From Aphanothece saxicola GSE-SYN-MK-01-06B (GTDB lineage: Bacteria; Cyanobacteriota; Cyanobacteriia; PCC-6307; Cyanobiaceae): a DNA stretch of 64,000 nt. Of this stretch, positions 32,623 through 45,462 are shown one piece after another. The stretch lies in contig JAHHGT010000004.1 of assembly GCA_019359745.1 (NCBI GenBank), positions 186,001 to 250,000 on the forward strand. Direction: 5' to 3'. Numbering within the stretch: the stretch's first letter is position 1; the number at the start of each line of letters is the position of its first letter. The notes under the pieces were generated by a model, which was not told the origin of the DNA, ran no database searches, and saw only the letters and a list, made by a program, of their open reading frames with translations. The translations under genes were made by a program, and so were the position numbers.

Positions 32623-33588
32623 ATGGCCGTGGCGCCTTCCGCGCAACCCCTGTCCCGGCCACGGTCCACCAGCGGGGCCGGTTGGCCCCTTCGCCTGGTG
32701 CCCCTGCTCACGGCCCACCTCGTCGTTGCCCTGGTGGCCCTGGTGGCCATCGGCGGCGCCACCCGGGTGATGGAGGCGGGCCTGGCCTGCCCGGACTGGC
32801 CCCTCTGTTACGGGGTGCTCTGGCCGGGCCGCCAGTGGAACCTGCAGGTCTTTCTGGAGTGGTTTCACCGCCTCGACGCCTTCCTTGTGGGCGTGGCCCT
32901 GCTGCTGCTGTTCGCCCTCAGCCTGCGCTTCCGCTCGCGCTTCCCAGGCTGGCTGCCCTGGAGCTCCGGCCTGGCCCTGGCCTTGGTGGCCGTGCAAGGG
33001 GGACTGGGGGCCCTGACGGTGCTCAGTCAGCTGGCGGCGCCCACCGTCACCCTGCACCTGGCCACCGCCCTCAGCCTGGTTCTGCTGTTGAGTGCCATGC
33101 ATCAGGGGCTGGAGCGCCCTGAGCCTGAGGCGGCTGCCGCCGCTGCCAGGTCCCTGCCGCGCTGGTGGCCCGCCCTGGCGGTTCTGGCGGCCCTGCTCGT
33201 CGGTGCCCAGTGCCTGCTGGGTGGGGCCATGGCCAGCCGCTGGGCGGCCGATCTCTGTTTCCAGGCCGGTGAGGGCTGCCGCTGGCTGCTCTTGCACCGG
33301 CAAGGGGCCTACCCGGCGGCCGTCGTGGTGCTGCTGCTTGCCGCCAGCTCCCTGGCTTTGCCGGCAGGCCATCGGCGCCTCCAGGCCCTCGCCTTTGCCG
33401 CTGCCGCTCTGGTGATCGTTCAGGTGGCCCTCGGGGTCGTCACCCTGCGGCTCCAACTGGTCGTCCCCGCCGTCACCGTGGCCCACCAGCTCACCGCCGC
33501 CCTGTTGGTGGGTGTGCTCGGTGGTCTCTGGGGATCGTCGTTCCTGTCCCCGTCCGTTCCTACCCGTCCTGAGGTGGTCCATGGTTAG
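32623..33588 (+). CDS. ctaA: Heme A synthase
   Basis: A 321-residue COX15/CtaA membrane protein that oxidises heme O to heme A for the oxidase. About eight helices. Conserved His-containing helices include [40 protein letters not shown], and the C-terminal [37 protein letters not shown] is the N-terminal signature. It also has the CxxxxxxC-like pair (CFQAGEGC) of one CtaA class. Overlaps ctaB by eight bases. Confidence 0.94.
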   Translation: MAVAPSAQPLSRPRSTSGAGWPLRLVPLLTAHLVVALVALVAIGGATRVMEAGLACPDWPLCYGVLWPGRQWNLQVFLEWFHRLDAFLVGVALLLLFALSLRFRSRFPGWLPWSSGLALALVAVQGGLGALTVLSQLAAPTVTLHLATALSLVLLLSAMHQGLERPEPEAAAAAARSLPRWWPALAVLAALLVGAQCLLGGAMASRWAADLCFQAGEGCRWLLLHRQGAYPAAVVVLLLAASSLALPAGHRRLQALAFAAAALVIVQVALGVVTLRLQLVVPAVTVAHQLTAALLVGVLGGLWGSSFLSPSVPTRPEVVHG

Positions 33589-34576
33589 TGTTAGCGCCGT
33601 GTCGGCCATCGCCGCGTCTCCGGCGCCGGCAGCGATCCGACCCTCGGTGAAGTTGCCGGCCTGGCTTGAGGTGGCCAAGCCGAGGCTCATCCCGTTGCTG
33701 CTCGCCACCACCGTCGGGGGCATGGCCCTCACGGCCGCCTGGCCCCTGGACCCGCTGCGACTGGTCTGCACCCTGGTGGGTGGCTCGATGGCCTCGGCGG
33801 CGGCCGGTGTCCTCAACTGTCTCTGGGAGCAGGAACTCGACGGCCGCATGCAGCGCACCAGTCGCCGGGCGCTGCCGTCGGGCCGGCTGGCCCAGCGCCA
33901 GGCCTTTGCCCTGGCCGTCGGTCTCACGGTCGCCTCGGTGCTGGTGCTCGTCCTGGGGGTGAACGCCCTGGCCGCCTCCCTGGCCCTGCTGGGGCTGTGC
34001 AGCTACGTGCTGCTGTACACGGCCCTGCTCAAGCCGCGCACCACCCAGAACATCGTCATCGGCGGCATCGCCGGCGCCATCCCCCCGCTCGTGGGGGCGG
34101 CCGCCGCCACCGGCCACCTCGGCTGGAGCAGCTGGTGGCTGTTCAGTTTGGTGATGGTGTGGACCCCGGCCCACTTCTGGGCCCTGGCCCTGCTCCTGCA
34201 TGAGGACTACCGCTCGGTGGGCATCCCGATGCTGCCGGTGGTCAAGGGTCTGGAGGTCACGGCCGGGGCGATCCGCCGCTACAGCTGGGTGACGGTGGCG
34301 ATGAGTCTGGCCGGCGTGGTGGCCCTGCCCAGCGGTGGCTGGCTCTATGGCCTGCTGGTGCTGCCCTTCAACGCCAGGCTGCTCCAGCTCAGCGCCAGCC
34401 TGCTGGAGGACCCCGGCGATCCTCGCCGGGCCCGCAGCATGTTCCGCTGGTCGATCTTCTATCTGTTCGGCATCTGCCTGCTGCTGGTGCTGGCGCGCAC
34501 CCCCCTGGCCACCGCCGGTGCTCCGGGTGCCCTGGTGGCCGCTGCACTCCATCTGGCCCCCACGGCAGCTGCCTAG
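33581..34576 (+). CDS. ctaB: Protoheme IX farnesyltransferase (heme O synthase)
   Basis: A 331-residue UbiA-family enzyme that adds farnesyl to heme B. Nine hydrophobic segments. The two Asp-rich motifs are present: [23 protein letters not shown] is cut here as [12 protein letters not shown] and TSRRALPSG, and a second at [37 protein letters not shown] is family-typical. ATG at 33581 lies inside the end of ctaA, so the two are coupled. Feeds CtaA. Confidence 0.95.
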   Translation: MVSVSAVSAIAASPAPAAIRPSVKLPAWLEVAKPRLIPLLLATTVGGMALTAAWPLDPLRLVCTLVGGSMASAAAGVLNCLWEQELDGRMQRTSRRALPSGRLAQRQAFALAVGLTVASVLVLVLGVNALAASLALLGLCSYVLLYTALLKPRTTQNIVIGGIAGAIPPLVGAAAATGHLGWSSWWLFSLVMVWTPAHFWALALLLHEDYRSVGIPMLPVVKGLEVTAGAIRRYSWVTVAMSLAGVVALPSGGWLYGLLVLPFNARLLQLSASLLEDPGDPRRARSMFRWSIFYLFGICLLLVLARTPLATAGAPGALVAAALHLAPTAAA

Positions 34577-34614
34577 ATTGACCTGGCTTCCGGCCCATCG
34601 CGATTGATCCCGGC

Positions 34615-35637
<1,023 letters not shown>

Positions 35638-35659
35638 CGACCCGATTCCCTGATTCCCC

Positions 35660-36523
35660 ATGACCAGCGCCAGTCCCTCCCTCGCCCCCGTCCCCTCCGC
35701 CAGCACGGAGCCGTCGGCCTTCGCCGAGATCTCTCAGGAAACCCTCGCCCTCACCCGGCGCCTGTTCGTCCAGCTGGCCCGGCGTCCGTCCACCCTTGTG
35801 GCGGGGGTGCTGCAGCCCCTGATCTGGCTGGTGCTGTTCGGGGCCCTGTTCGCCAACGCCCCCGAGGGCCTGCTGCCCGGCGGCATCAGCTACGGCCGCT
35901 TCCTGGGGGCCGGGGTGATTGTGTTCACGGCCTTCAGTGCCGCCCTCAATGCCGGCCTGCCGGTGATGTTCGACCGTGAGTTCGGCTTCCTCAACCGGCT
36001 GCTGGTGGCGCCGCTGCGCTCCCGCAGTTCGATCGTCTTCGCCTCGGTGCTCTACATCACCAGCCTGAGCCTGGTGCAGAGTCTGGCGATCATGGGCACG
36101 GCGGCCCTGCTGGGCTATGGCTGGCCCGGCGGGGCGGGGCTGCTGCTGGTGCTGGTCACCCTGCTGCTGCTGGTCTTCGCCGTCACCGCCCTCAGCCTCG
36201 GCCTGGCCTTCGCCCTGCCGGGCCACATCGAACTGATCGCGGTGATCTTCGTGGCCAACCTGCCGCTGCTGTTCGCCAGCACCGCGTTGGCACCGATTTC
36301 CTTCATGCCCCCCTGGTTGGGCTGGCTGGCGGCCCTGAATCCCCTTACCTTCGCGATTGAACCGATTCGCGCCGCCTACGCGGGGTCGTTCCGCCTCACC
36401 GACGTGGTGCTGGTGGCGCCCTACGGGTCCCTCAATGCGGCCACCTGCCTGGCCATCCTGGCGGGCCTGGCGGCGGGTCTGTTCCTGTTGATCCGCCCGA
36501 TGCTGGATCGCAAGCTCACCTGA
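35660..36523 (+). CDS. ABC-2 type permease (DrrB-like)
   Basis: A 287-residue integral membrane partner of the ATPase. About six helices: LVAGVLQPLIWLVLFGALFA, VIVFTAFSAALNAGLPVMFD, VLYITSLSLVQSLAIMGTAALLG (shortened here to VLYITSLSLVQSLAIMGT), LLLVLVTLLLLVFAVTALSL and the C-terminal ATCLAILAGLAAGLFLLIRP. FDREFGFLNRLLVAPLRSRS is the ABC-2 signature loop. Operon partner upstream; the next gene starts 11 bases on. Confidence 0.92.
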   Translation: MTSASPSLAPVPSASTEPSAFAEISQETLALTRRLFVQLARRPSTLVAGVLQPLIWLVLFGALFANAPEGLLPGGISYGRFLGAGVIVFTAFSAALNAGLPVMFDREFGFLNRLLVAPLRSRSSIVFASVLYITSLSLVQSLAIMGTAALLGYGWPGGAGLLLVLVTLLLLVFAVTALSLGLAFALPGHIELIAVIFVANLPLLFASTALAPISFMPPWLGWLAALNPLTFAIEPIRAAYAGSFRLTDVVLVAPYGSLNAATCLAILAGLAAGLFLLIRPMLDRKLT

Positions 36524-36533
36524 CGCCCTCTCC

Positions 36534-37031
36534 GTGTCCCTGCCCCCCTCCCGGCCCGAGCTCTCCAACTTGCTTCTCGAGGCCGTCCACCGCAGGGATG
36601 CCACCGCCACGGCCCGTCTGATTCGGCAGTGGGCGCACCGCCACGGGGTGGGTTCCCTCGAGCAGTTCCGCACCGGCAGCCTGATCGCCGAGCAGGGCGG
36701 CGAGGCCGGTGACTGGCTGCGCCAGCACCTGGAGGGACCGGCCGTTGCCCCCACGGCCCCTGGGTCGGATCGGCTGAAGCCCGTGAGTGCTGGCGTGGAG
36801 GATGCCTTTGCAGCCTTGGAAGCGGCCTTCTCAACGCCGCCGCTGCCTGCCGTGGAGGCGCCGGCGCCCCTGGCGCTGGTCCCCGAGCCCGTGTCCGCGG
36901 CGATATCCCTGCCTGAGGCCTCACGCCTCAGCGTCCTGCCCCCGGGCACGGCCCCGGCCCCGGCGCCCTCCACCCTGGCCGGGCTGCGCTCGTGGCTCTC
37001 CGGCGACCCCCAGCATCGCCGCGCCAGCTGA
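36534..37031 (+). CDS. Hypothetical protein
   Basis: A 165-residue protein, GTG start. The N-terminal third is helical (ELSNLLLEAVHRRDATATAR, LIRQWAHRHGVGSLEQFRTG) and may be a small folded domain. The middle and C-terminus are Pro/Ala-rich and probably disordered (PLPAVEAPAPLALVPEP), ending GLRSWLSGDPQHRRAS. No family recognised. It is packed against the ABC permease on the same strand and could be co-transcribed with it and with nanE. Confidence 0.6.
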   Translation: MSLPPSRPELSNLLLEAVHRRDATATARLIRQWAHRHGVGSLEQFRTGSLIAEQGGEAGDWLRQHLEGPAVAPTAPGSDRLKPVSAGVEDAFAALEAAFSTPPLPAVEAPAPLALVPEPVSAAISLPEASRLSVLPPGTAPAPAPSTLAGLRSWLSGDPQHRRAS

Positions 37032-37052
37032 TCACCCCATTTGCAGCCGTCC

Positions 37053-37757
37053 ATGCTGTCGTCCCGTCCCCTGCCTGAACGCGCCGCCCTGAACGGCCAC
37101 CTGATCGTGTCGGTGCAGGCACCGGAGGGCTCGCCAATGCGCGATCCGGCCGTGATTGCCGCGATGGCGGAGGCCAGCCTCCGACAGGGGGCCGCCGGGG
37201 TGCGGCTCGAAAGTCCGGAGCACATCGGCGCGGTGCGGCGTCGCTGCCCCGGGGCCCTGATCGTGGGGCTGTGGAAGCGCCCATTCCCGGACAGCGCCGT
37301 GTACATCACCCCCGGCTGGGAGGAGATCCGTGCCGTCTGGGCGGCGGGCGCCGACGTGGTGGCCATCGATGCCACCGATCGCCCCCGCCCCGATGGCCAG
37401 GCGCTGGAGGACCTGATCAGGCGTGCCCACACGGATCTGGGCGCTCCGTTGATGGCGGATGTGGACAGCGTCTCGAACGGTCTGCGGGCGGCGGCCCTCG
37501 GCTGCCACTGGGTGGGCACCACCCTCTATGGCTACACCGAGGCGACCGCCTCGCTGAAGCCCCCGGCCTGGGATCTGCTGGGGCCATTGCGGCGCGACCT
37601 CCCCGAGGCCGTGGCGCTGATCTGTGAAGGGGGGATCGCCAGCCAGCAGGAGGCCTCCCGGGCCCTGGACGGTGGCGCCGATGCCGTCGTGGTGGGAACG
37701 GCGATCACCGGTGTGGATCTGCAGGTGGCCGCTTACGTGCGGGCCATGGCCGGCTGA
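37053..37757 (+). CDS. nanE: N-acetylmannosamine-6-phosphate 2-epimerase
   Basis: A 234-residue NanE-type TIM barrel. HLIVSVQAPEGSPMRDPAVI is the N-terminal signature; GVRLESPEHIGAVR, VVAIDATDRPRP with the catalytic Lys/Asp region, MADVDSVSNGLRAAALGCHW, GTTLYGYTEAT and ICEGGIASQQEASRALDGGA follow in order. It epimerises ManNAc-6-P to GlcNAc-6-P. No nanK or nanA is near. ATG at 37053; TTG at 37041 is also in frame. Convergent with groEL. Confidence 0.9.
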   Translation: MLSSRPLPERAALNGHLIVSVQAPEGSPMRDPAVIAAMAEASLRQGAAGVRLESPEHIGAVRRRCPGALIVGLWKRPFPDSAVYITPGWEEIRAVWAAGADVVAIDATDRPRPDGQALEDLIRRAHTDLGAPLMADVDSVSNGLRAAALGCHWVGTTLYGYTEATASLKPPAWDLLGPLRRDLPEAVALICEGGIASQQEASRALDGGADAVVVGTAITGVDLQVAAYVRAMAG

Positions 37758-37796
37758 GCGTCGGCTCACCCGGCCCCATCGGGCCCCCCAGGGGGC

Positions 37797-39554
<1,758 letters not shown>

Positions 39555-39599
39555 TCAGGGTCGGCTGCGGCCCCCCGTCGCAGGCGGTACCTTCACAGC

Positions 39600-39842
39600 A
39601 TGGAAGACCTGCTGCAGCAGACCCTCGACAGCGCGGCCACCGACGCGGCCCTCGTGCCCAGCACCAGCGCCGATGGGATGGTGTTTCTGCTGATCGCCGC
39701 CCTCGGCCTGCTGATGGCCCTGGTCTATGTGCCCATCCGGCTGTTTCTGACCCTCACGGCCCGCAGCCGGCGCCTGCGGTTGCTGCAGCGCATCCGCAAG
39801 TTGCGGGAAGACCTCGCCCAACCCCTGGCACCGGAATCCTGA
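39600..39842 (+). CDS. Small single-helix membrane protein
   Basis: An 80-residue protein. A Glu/Gln-rich N-terminus (EDLLQQTLDSAATDAALVPS) precedes one hydrophobic helix (MVFLLIAALGLLMALVYVPI) and a basic C-terminal helix (RSRRLRLLQRIRKLREDLAQ). The topology suggests N-out, C-in. No name. It is divergent from groEL with 135 bases between and ends against the convergent fabG. Similar small proteins occur in picocyanobacteria, by my recollection only. Confidence 0.7.
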   Translation: MEDLLQQTLDSAATDAALVPSTSADGMVFLLIAALGLLMALVYVPIRLFLTLTARSRRLRLLQRIRKLREDLAQPLAPES

Positions 39843-40652
<810 letters not shown>

Positions 40653-41777
40653 TCAGTCGGCCATCTGGTCGGAGCTCTCCAGGGCCGGGCCGAGCACCTC
40701 GGCGAACCGCTGCAGCTGCTCCTTGCTGCCCATCACCACCAGCAGCTGACCGGCCTCCAGGCGGATGTCGCCGCCGGGATTGGTGACCAGCGTGGCCTCC
40801 GGCGTGCCGTAGGTGGTGCCCCGGTAGGAGTAGGGGTTGACCACCGCCGGTGCCGGGGTGCGGATGGCCAGCACCTGGGCGCCGCTGCGGCGGCCGAACT
40901 GGATCTCCGCCAGGCTGCGGCCCAGCAGCTCGCCGAGCCTGGAGCTGTCGTCGCTGAGCTGGAACTCCTCCACCTCGCAGTCGGAGCCGGCCAGCAGCTC
41001 CATGAAGTCGACGGCGAGCGGCCGCAGGGCGGTGGCGGCCATCACCCGGCCCCCCGCCACGTAGGGACTCACCACCTGGTCGGCCCCGGCCAGGCGCAAC
41101 TTGCGGCCCGCCTCGGCGCTGTCGGAGCGGGCAATCAGGCGGCAGCGGGGGGCCAGTCCCCGGGCGCTCAGCACCACGTAGAGGTTGGCCGCGTTGCTCG
41201 GCAGGGCCGCCACCAGGCTGCGGCAGTGGTGGATGCCCGCTTCCAGCAGGGTCTCATCGAGGGTGGCGTCGGCGAACAGCACCGGCAGCCCCCGCTCCTC
41301 CGCCTCATCGCGGCAGCCCGCGTCCATCTCGACCACCAGCAGGGGGACCTTCTCCCGGATCAGCTGATCGGCGATCTCCTGGCCGATGCGGCCGTAGCCG
41401 CAGAGAATCACGTGGTTGTTCATGCTTTGGACCCAGGTGCGGAATCGGCGCTCCCGCAGGCGCCGGAAGTAGCCGGTTTCAGACAGGCCCACCAGGTTCT
41501 GGATGGTGAGCTGGACCACCACGAGGCCTCCGGCGATGGAGAACACGGTGATGATCCGCCCCGCGGTGGAGAGTGGATGAACCTCGCCATAGCCGATGGT
41601 GGCGATGGTGATGGCCACCATCCAGTAGCAATCACCCCAGTCCCAGCCTTCGGTGATCCGGTAGCCGATGGCGCTGGCGTTGACCACCACGATCAGGGCG
41701 ATCAGGGGGGTGACCCAGGGCCGGCGTGCCCTGGCGGAGGGGGGACGCTTCCTGCGGGAGAACCACAGGCGACTCAT
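40653..41777 (-). CDS. K+ channel with RCK/TrkA domain
   Basis: A 374-residue potassium channel. Two transmembrane helices surround the pore loop: TPLIALIVVVNASAIGY, DCYWMVAITIATIGYGEVHP with the canonical TIGYGE filter, and IITVFSIAGGLVVVQLT. The cytosolic TrkA-N domain has HVILCGYGRIGQEIADQL and the NAD-binding Asp/Glu (VVEMDAG). The TrkA-C domain is at the end (IRLEAGQLLVVMGSKEQLQR). Intact filter contrasts with the atypical protein at 31638-32411. Gates K+ by nucleotide or ligand binding, by family. Confidence 0.93.
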   Translation of the reverse strand: MSRLWFSRRKRPPSARARRPWVTPLIALIVVVNASAIGYRITEGWDWGDCYWMVAITIATIGYGEVHPLSTAGRIITVFSIAGGLVVVQLTIQNLVGLSETGYFRRLRERRFRTWVQSMNNHVILCGYGRIGQEIADQLIREKVPLLVVEMDAGCRDEAEERGLPVLFADATLDETLLEAGIHHCRSLVAALPSNAANLYVVLSARGLAPRCRLIARSDSAEAGRKLRLAGADQVVSPYVAGGRVMAATALRPLAVDFMELLAGSDCEVEEFQLSDDSSRLGELLGRSLAEIQFGRRSGAQVLAIRTPAPAVVNPYSYRGTTYGTPEATLVTNPGGDIRLEAGQLLVVMGSKEQLQRFAEVLGPALESSDQMAD

Positions 41778-41786
41778 GGACGCCGC

Positions 41787-42629
41787 TCAGCCCAGGCCAA
41801 GGGCCTTGAGCACGTCGCTGGAGGGGAGGTCACGCAGGTGGTCAGGGGAACCCAGCCCTTGTACTCCGCTGCGGGCCGGCAGGCTGTCGCAGCTGCGACC
41901 CAGGGCCACCACGGGGGTGCCGCTGAGCAGGGCCAGCTCGATGGTCACCGGATCACTGGCCAGCACCACGTCGCTGGCGGCCACCAGGGCGGCCCGCTCG
42001 GGCAGGTGGGCCGAAGAGGCCGGTGGCACCTGCAGGGAGCGCAGGCCGGGGAGGGTGGCGGCGATGTGGCCGGGCAGCTCCTGCCAGGCCGCAGCTGGCC
42101 AGTCGTCCGGGCCACTGCAGGGGGCCAGCAGCAGCATCGGCTCGTCGCCGGCCGGCAACGTGGCGACCGCGTCGTCGAGGGCGGTCTTCGACAGGCTGAG
42201 GCGGAAGGCGGCGGCATCGAGACTCACCCCGATCGGCCGCAGGTAGGCCTCCAGGGCCTGGGCGGGCCAGATGTTCTGGGGCACGTTCACCGTCTGGGTG
42301 GCGGAGAAGCCCCCGGCGGCCATGCGGTTGGGGATGTGGCTCATCGAGAGCATCAGATCCACCTGGCGGCCGCTGGCCAGGTTGATGCAGGCCTGAAAAT
42401 CGGGCTCCCGCACGCATCCCAGCAAGTTGGCCCAGTCGGCCAGGGTGGCGTCGTCGAAGTTGAAGGGGATGACCTTCTCCACAGCCGGCAGCAGCTTCCA
42501 GAGCGCCATCAGGGACGGATGGCAGGCCACCTGCATCTGGAAGTGGAGTTGCTCGGCGGTGGCCGCCACGGCGGGAAGCGCCTGCAACTGGCTGGCGCCA
42601 TCGCCCGGGATCAGAAACAGTGCGCGCAT
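41787..42629 (-). CDS. Glycosyltransferase family 9 (heptosyltransferase-like) protein
   Basis: A 280-residue protein of the GT9 / ADP-heptose-LPS heptosyltransferase fold. [20 protein letters not shown] is the N-terminal Rossmann start, [20 protein letters not shown] and [20 protein letters not shown] follow, and the C-terminal half has [40 protein letters not shown] and TPVVALG, the sugar-nucleotide region. It is shorter than LpsF-type enzymes. It probably acts on LPS or a surface glycan. ATG at 42629. Divergent from ispD. Confidence 0.82.
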   Translation of the reverse strand: MRALFLIPGDGASQLQALPAVAATAEQLHFQMQVACHPSLMALWKLLPAVEKVIPFNFDDATLADWANLLGCVREPDFQACINLASGRQVDLMLSMSHIPNRMAAGGFSATQTVNVPQNIWPAQALEAYLRPIGVSLDAAAFRLSLSKTALDDAVATLPAGDEPMLLLAPCSGPDDWPAAAWQELPGHIAATLPGLRSLQVPPASSAHLPERAALVAASDVVLASDPVTIELALLSGTPVVALGRSCDSLPARSGVQGLGSPDHLRDLPSSDVLKALGLG

Positions 42630-42708
42630 CGGGCGTCGGGTCGGGCGGGCCTGGCGGCCTGATTGTATGGAGGGGATTCCAGTGTTCCGCCCGGGCGGCC
42701 CATCGCTT

Positions 42709-43416
42709 GTGCATTTGCTGATCGCCGCCGCCGGCAGCGGGCGCCGCATGGGCGCCGCCACCAACAAGTTGCTGCTGCCCCTGGCCGGTCGCCCCGTCCT
42801 GGCCTGGACCCTCGATGCCGCCCTGGCCTGCGGGGCGATCCGCTGGATCGGGGTGATGGGCAGGCCCGAGGACGAAGCGGCGATCGCCGCCATCCTGGCC
42901 GCGGCCGAGCCCCGCCGGTCCCTGGCCCAGCCGGTCGCCTGGATCGTCGGCGGTGACACCCGCCAGGAGTCGGTGCGGCTGGGCCTTGCAGCCCTGCCGG
43001 CGGATGCCGAGGCGGTGCTGATCCATGACGGCGCCCGCTGTCTGGCCGAACCGGAGCTGCTGGAGCGCTGCGCCACGGCCCTGACCGAGGCCATGGCCGA
43101 AGGGGCCGGCATCATCGCGGCCACCCCCGTCACCGACACCATCAAGCAGGTGGATGGCCGGGGTCTGATCACCGCCACCCCCGAACGCAGTGGCCTCTGG
43201 GCGGCCCAGACCCCCCAGGGCTTCGGGGTGGCCCAGTTGCGCCAGGCCCATGGGCGGGCCGAGCGTGAGGGCTGGAGCGTCACCGACGATGCGGCGCTCT
43301 ACGAGCGGCTGGGGCTGCCGGTGCGGGTGCTGGAAGCGCCGCCCTCCAACATCAAGCTCACCACCCGCTTCGACCTCACCATCGCCAGCGCGGTGCTGGC
43401 GGCCCGCGGCAGCTGA
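42709..43416 (+). CDS. ispD: 2-C-methyl-D-erythritol 4-phosphate cytidylyltransferase
   Basis: A 235-residue MEP-pathway enzyme making CDP-ME for isoprenoids. [20 protein letters not shown] binds [42 protein letters not shown], and the C-terminal [18 protein letters not shown] and [17 protein letters not shown] are diagnostic. GTG at 42709 gives (V)HLLIAAAG, as in related proteins; an ATG at 42667 would add 14 residues ([14 protein letters not shown]). The CpcT-like gene follows eight bases later. Confidence 0.94.
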   Translation: MHLLIAAAGSGRRMGAATNKLLLPLAGRPVLAWTLDAALACGAIRWIGVMGRPEDEAAIAAILAAAEPRRSLAQPVAWIVGGDTRQESVRLGLAALPADAEAVLIHDGARCLAEPELLERCATALTEAMAEGAGIIAATPVTDTIKQVDGRGLITATPERSGLWAAQTPQGFGVAQLRQAHGRAEREGWSVTDDAALYERLGLPVRVLEAPPSNIKLTTRFDLTIASAVLAARGS

Positions 43417-43424
43417 GGCCGCCG

Positions 43425-44519
43425 ATGGACAGCGCCGCCCAGCTCGAGACGATCGCCGCCCGCTGGCAGGGGGCTTTCGACAACCGGCGCCAGGTGGCCG
43501 CCAGCCTGGCCAGGGGTGGCCCGCCGGCGCCCGAGCTCACCCGGGAGTTGCGCACGCTGGTGGTGGAGCGGCTGCAGGCGCCCCAGCTGGGCGCGCTGGT
43601 GCTCTATTTCCAGGAGTTCCGCGCCAGTGCCCCCCAGCTGGCCCACCGCCAGCGGGTGGTGGTGCTTGGCCTGGATCCGCAGCGCGGGGTGGTGCGGGCC
43701 GAGCAGCTGTTCTTCCGGGGCGGCTCCACCTACGACCGTCCGCCCCTGGCAGCCTCCGTGGTGCACAGCCTGGGGCCAGAGGCTTTCGATCGCCATCCAG
43801 GTTGCGATCTGTTCTTCGAGGCGGAACCGGCCCTCGATCGCTTCCGCGCCCGCATGGATCCCGGGGCCTGCCGCTACCGCCATCCCCAGGACGGCGAGGT
43901 CTGCGCCGAGTTCGAGATGCTCCTCCACCCCGACCAGCTCTGGTACCGGGACCGCAGCCTGCGGCTGGCCGATGGCTCGGTCCGGGGTGAGGTCGACGGC
44001 TTCAGCTGGCTGCTGTTTGACCGGGCAGGCCGGAGCGATGGGATCGGGGTGGACGGAGCTTTCGGGGACGATCTTCCCGCCCTGGTGCGGCAACAAGGCG
44101 TGTGGCGCGGCACCTTCCGCCGTTACGACGCCGGGGGCGGGCTGCTCGAGAGCTTCCCGAGCACGATCACCATCCGGGTGTTCCAGGAGGGAGGCCGCTG
44201 GCTTTACCACCAGAGCAACCTGCATGGCACTCAGGACGCCCCGCTGCGCCGCCTTGAAGCCCATGGCGAGATCCATTCCGGCCGGGTGTGGTTCGCCAGC
44301 GAGCGTTATCAGGGCTGGGCGATGGATCTGCCGGGCGAGGAGCCTGCCGCCGGCAGCCTGCTGGTGATGCACCCCCGCGACCCGGCGGATCCCGACATTC
44401 ACGAGATGATCCGCTGCAGCCCCGATGGTCGCCGTCGCTGGCGGGTGAGTCAGCTGCTGAAAGATGGCCAGCTGGTGGGCCGCACGTTCATCGACGAGGA
44501 GAAGCTCACGGACGACTGA
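43425..44519 (+). CDS. CpcT/CpeT-like lipocalin fused to a second lipocalin-like half
   Basis: A 364-residue protein. Residues ~5-205 look like the CpcT/CpeT bilin-lyase fold: ARWQGAFDNRRQVAASL, LYFQEFRASAP with HRQRVVVLGLD, PGCDLFFEAE, PGACRYRHPQDGEVCAEFEM and GEVDGFSWLLFDRAG. Residues ~225-364 (QQGVWRGTFRRYDAGGGLLE, TITIRVFQEGGRWLYHQSN, VWFASERYQGWAMDLPG, RWRVSQLLKDGQLVGRTFID) look like a DUF3598-type lipocalin. It may load or protect bilins on phycobiliproteins; no phycobiliprotein gene is in the window. It overlaps the convergent S66 gene by 14 bases. Confidence 0.7.
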   Translation: MDSAAQLETIAARWQGAFDNRRQVAASLARGGPPAPELTRELRTLVVERLQAPQLGALVLYFQEFRASAPQLAHRQRVVVLGLDPQRGVVRAEQLFFRGGSTYDRPPLAASVVHSLGPEAFDRHPGCDLFFEAEPALDRFRARMDPGACRYRHPQDGEVCAEFEMLLHPDQLWYRDRSLRLADGSVRGEVDGFSWLLFDRAGRSDGIGVDGAFGDDLPALVRQQGVWRGTFRRYDAGGGLLESFPSTITIRVFQEGGRWLYHQSNLHGTQDAPLRRLEAHGEIHSGRVWFASERYQGWAMDLPGEEPAAGSLLVMHPRDPADPDIHEMIRCSPDGRRRWRVSQLLKDGQLVGRTFIDEEKLTDD

Positions 44520-45456
44520 CGAACCCGGGGGCCGCGCTGATGACGCTCAGGCGGCCTCGGTCGCCGTCGAGCCGGGCCCGCACTCCCAGGGGCAGGGCGG
44601 CATTGACGTCGCCGTGGCCCACCGGCAGGCCGGCCAGCACAGGGATGCCCAGATCGGCGGTCCGCTCCCGCAGCACCTGCTCCAGGCTGAACCGGGGCGT
44701 GTCGTCGTCGGCGTCATCCCGGGGGTCGTCGCAGCCCTCGAAGCTGCCGAATCCGATGCCCCCCAGGCGTTGCAGGGCACCGCAGAGGCGCCAGTGGGTG
44801 AGCATCCGCTCGAGGCGGTAGGGGGCCTCCCCCACGTCTTCGAGGATCAGGATCGCCCCGTCCAGATCCGGCAGGTGCGGCGTGCCCAGCAGGTGGGTCG
44901 CCACCGTGAGGTTGGCGGCGAGCAGCGGGCCCTCGGCCTGGCCGCCCACCCAGGACTGCCCCTCGAGCGCGGCCAGGGGTTCGCCGAACAGCAGGGCCCG
45001 CAGCCGCTCCCGGCTCCAGGCCGGCTCGGCCGCCAGGGTGGTGAGCAGGGGGCCATGGATGGCGCCCCCGCGGCCCGTCGCCAGCCGGTGCCACAGCAGG
45101 GAGGTGACATCGGAGAAGCCCAGCAGCCAGCCGCCTGCCGCCTCCAACGGGCGCTCCAGCAGCCGGGCCGACCCCCAGCCCCCCCGCACGCACGCCAGCA
45201 GGGCCGGGGCGCCCACCGGTTCGGCACTGGGGCGCAGATCGCCGGCCCGCTCGTCGTCCCGGCCCGCCAGGTAGCCCCAGCGGCGCGCCGGCAGCCGGGT
45301 GGGATCGTCATCCAGCTCCAGGCCCCAGCTGGCCAGCACCGCCAGGCCGGCCTGCAGCCGCTCCAGATCGGCCAGGGCGGAGCTGGCGGCCACCAGTCGG
45401 ACCCTGTCGCCTGCCTGAAGGGCCGGGGGTTGGAGGGGCGGCAGGCCGGCGTTCAT
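44506..45456 (-). CDS. S66 family LD-carboxypeptidase
   Basis: A 316-residue serine peptidase that trims the tetrapeptide of peptidoglycan stems (LdcA-like). LVAASSALADLERLQAGL, the nucleophile VRGGWGSARLLERP, WLLGFSDVTSLLWH, ILILEDVGEAPYRLERMLTH (catalytic Glu) and the His in GLPVGHGDVNAALPLG are all present. In cyanobacteria it may recycle murein or process microcin-type peptides. It follows the UbiA gene by six bases on the same strand. Confidence 0.9.
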   Translation of the reverse strand: MNAGLPPLQPPALQAGDRVRLVAASSALADLERLQAGLAVLASWGLELDDDPTRLPARRWGYLAGRDDERAGDLRPSAEPVGAPALLACVRGGWGSARLLERPLEAAGGWLLGFSDVTSLLWHRLATGRGGAIHGPLLTTLAAEPAWSRERLRALLFGEPLAALEGQSWVGGQAEGPLLAANLTVATHLLGTPHLPDLDGAILILEDVGEAPYRLERMLTHWRLCGALQRLGGIGFGSFEGCDDPRDDADDDTPRFSLEQVLRERTADLGIPVLAGLPVGHGDVNAALPLGVRARLDGDRGRLSVISAAPGFVSRP

Positions 45457-45462
45457 GGCGGA

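Noticed and set aside
37758-37796. GC hairpin between nanE and groEL
   Set aside because: GGGCCCCCCAGGGGGCTC can fold, but no T tract follows on either strand.
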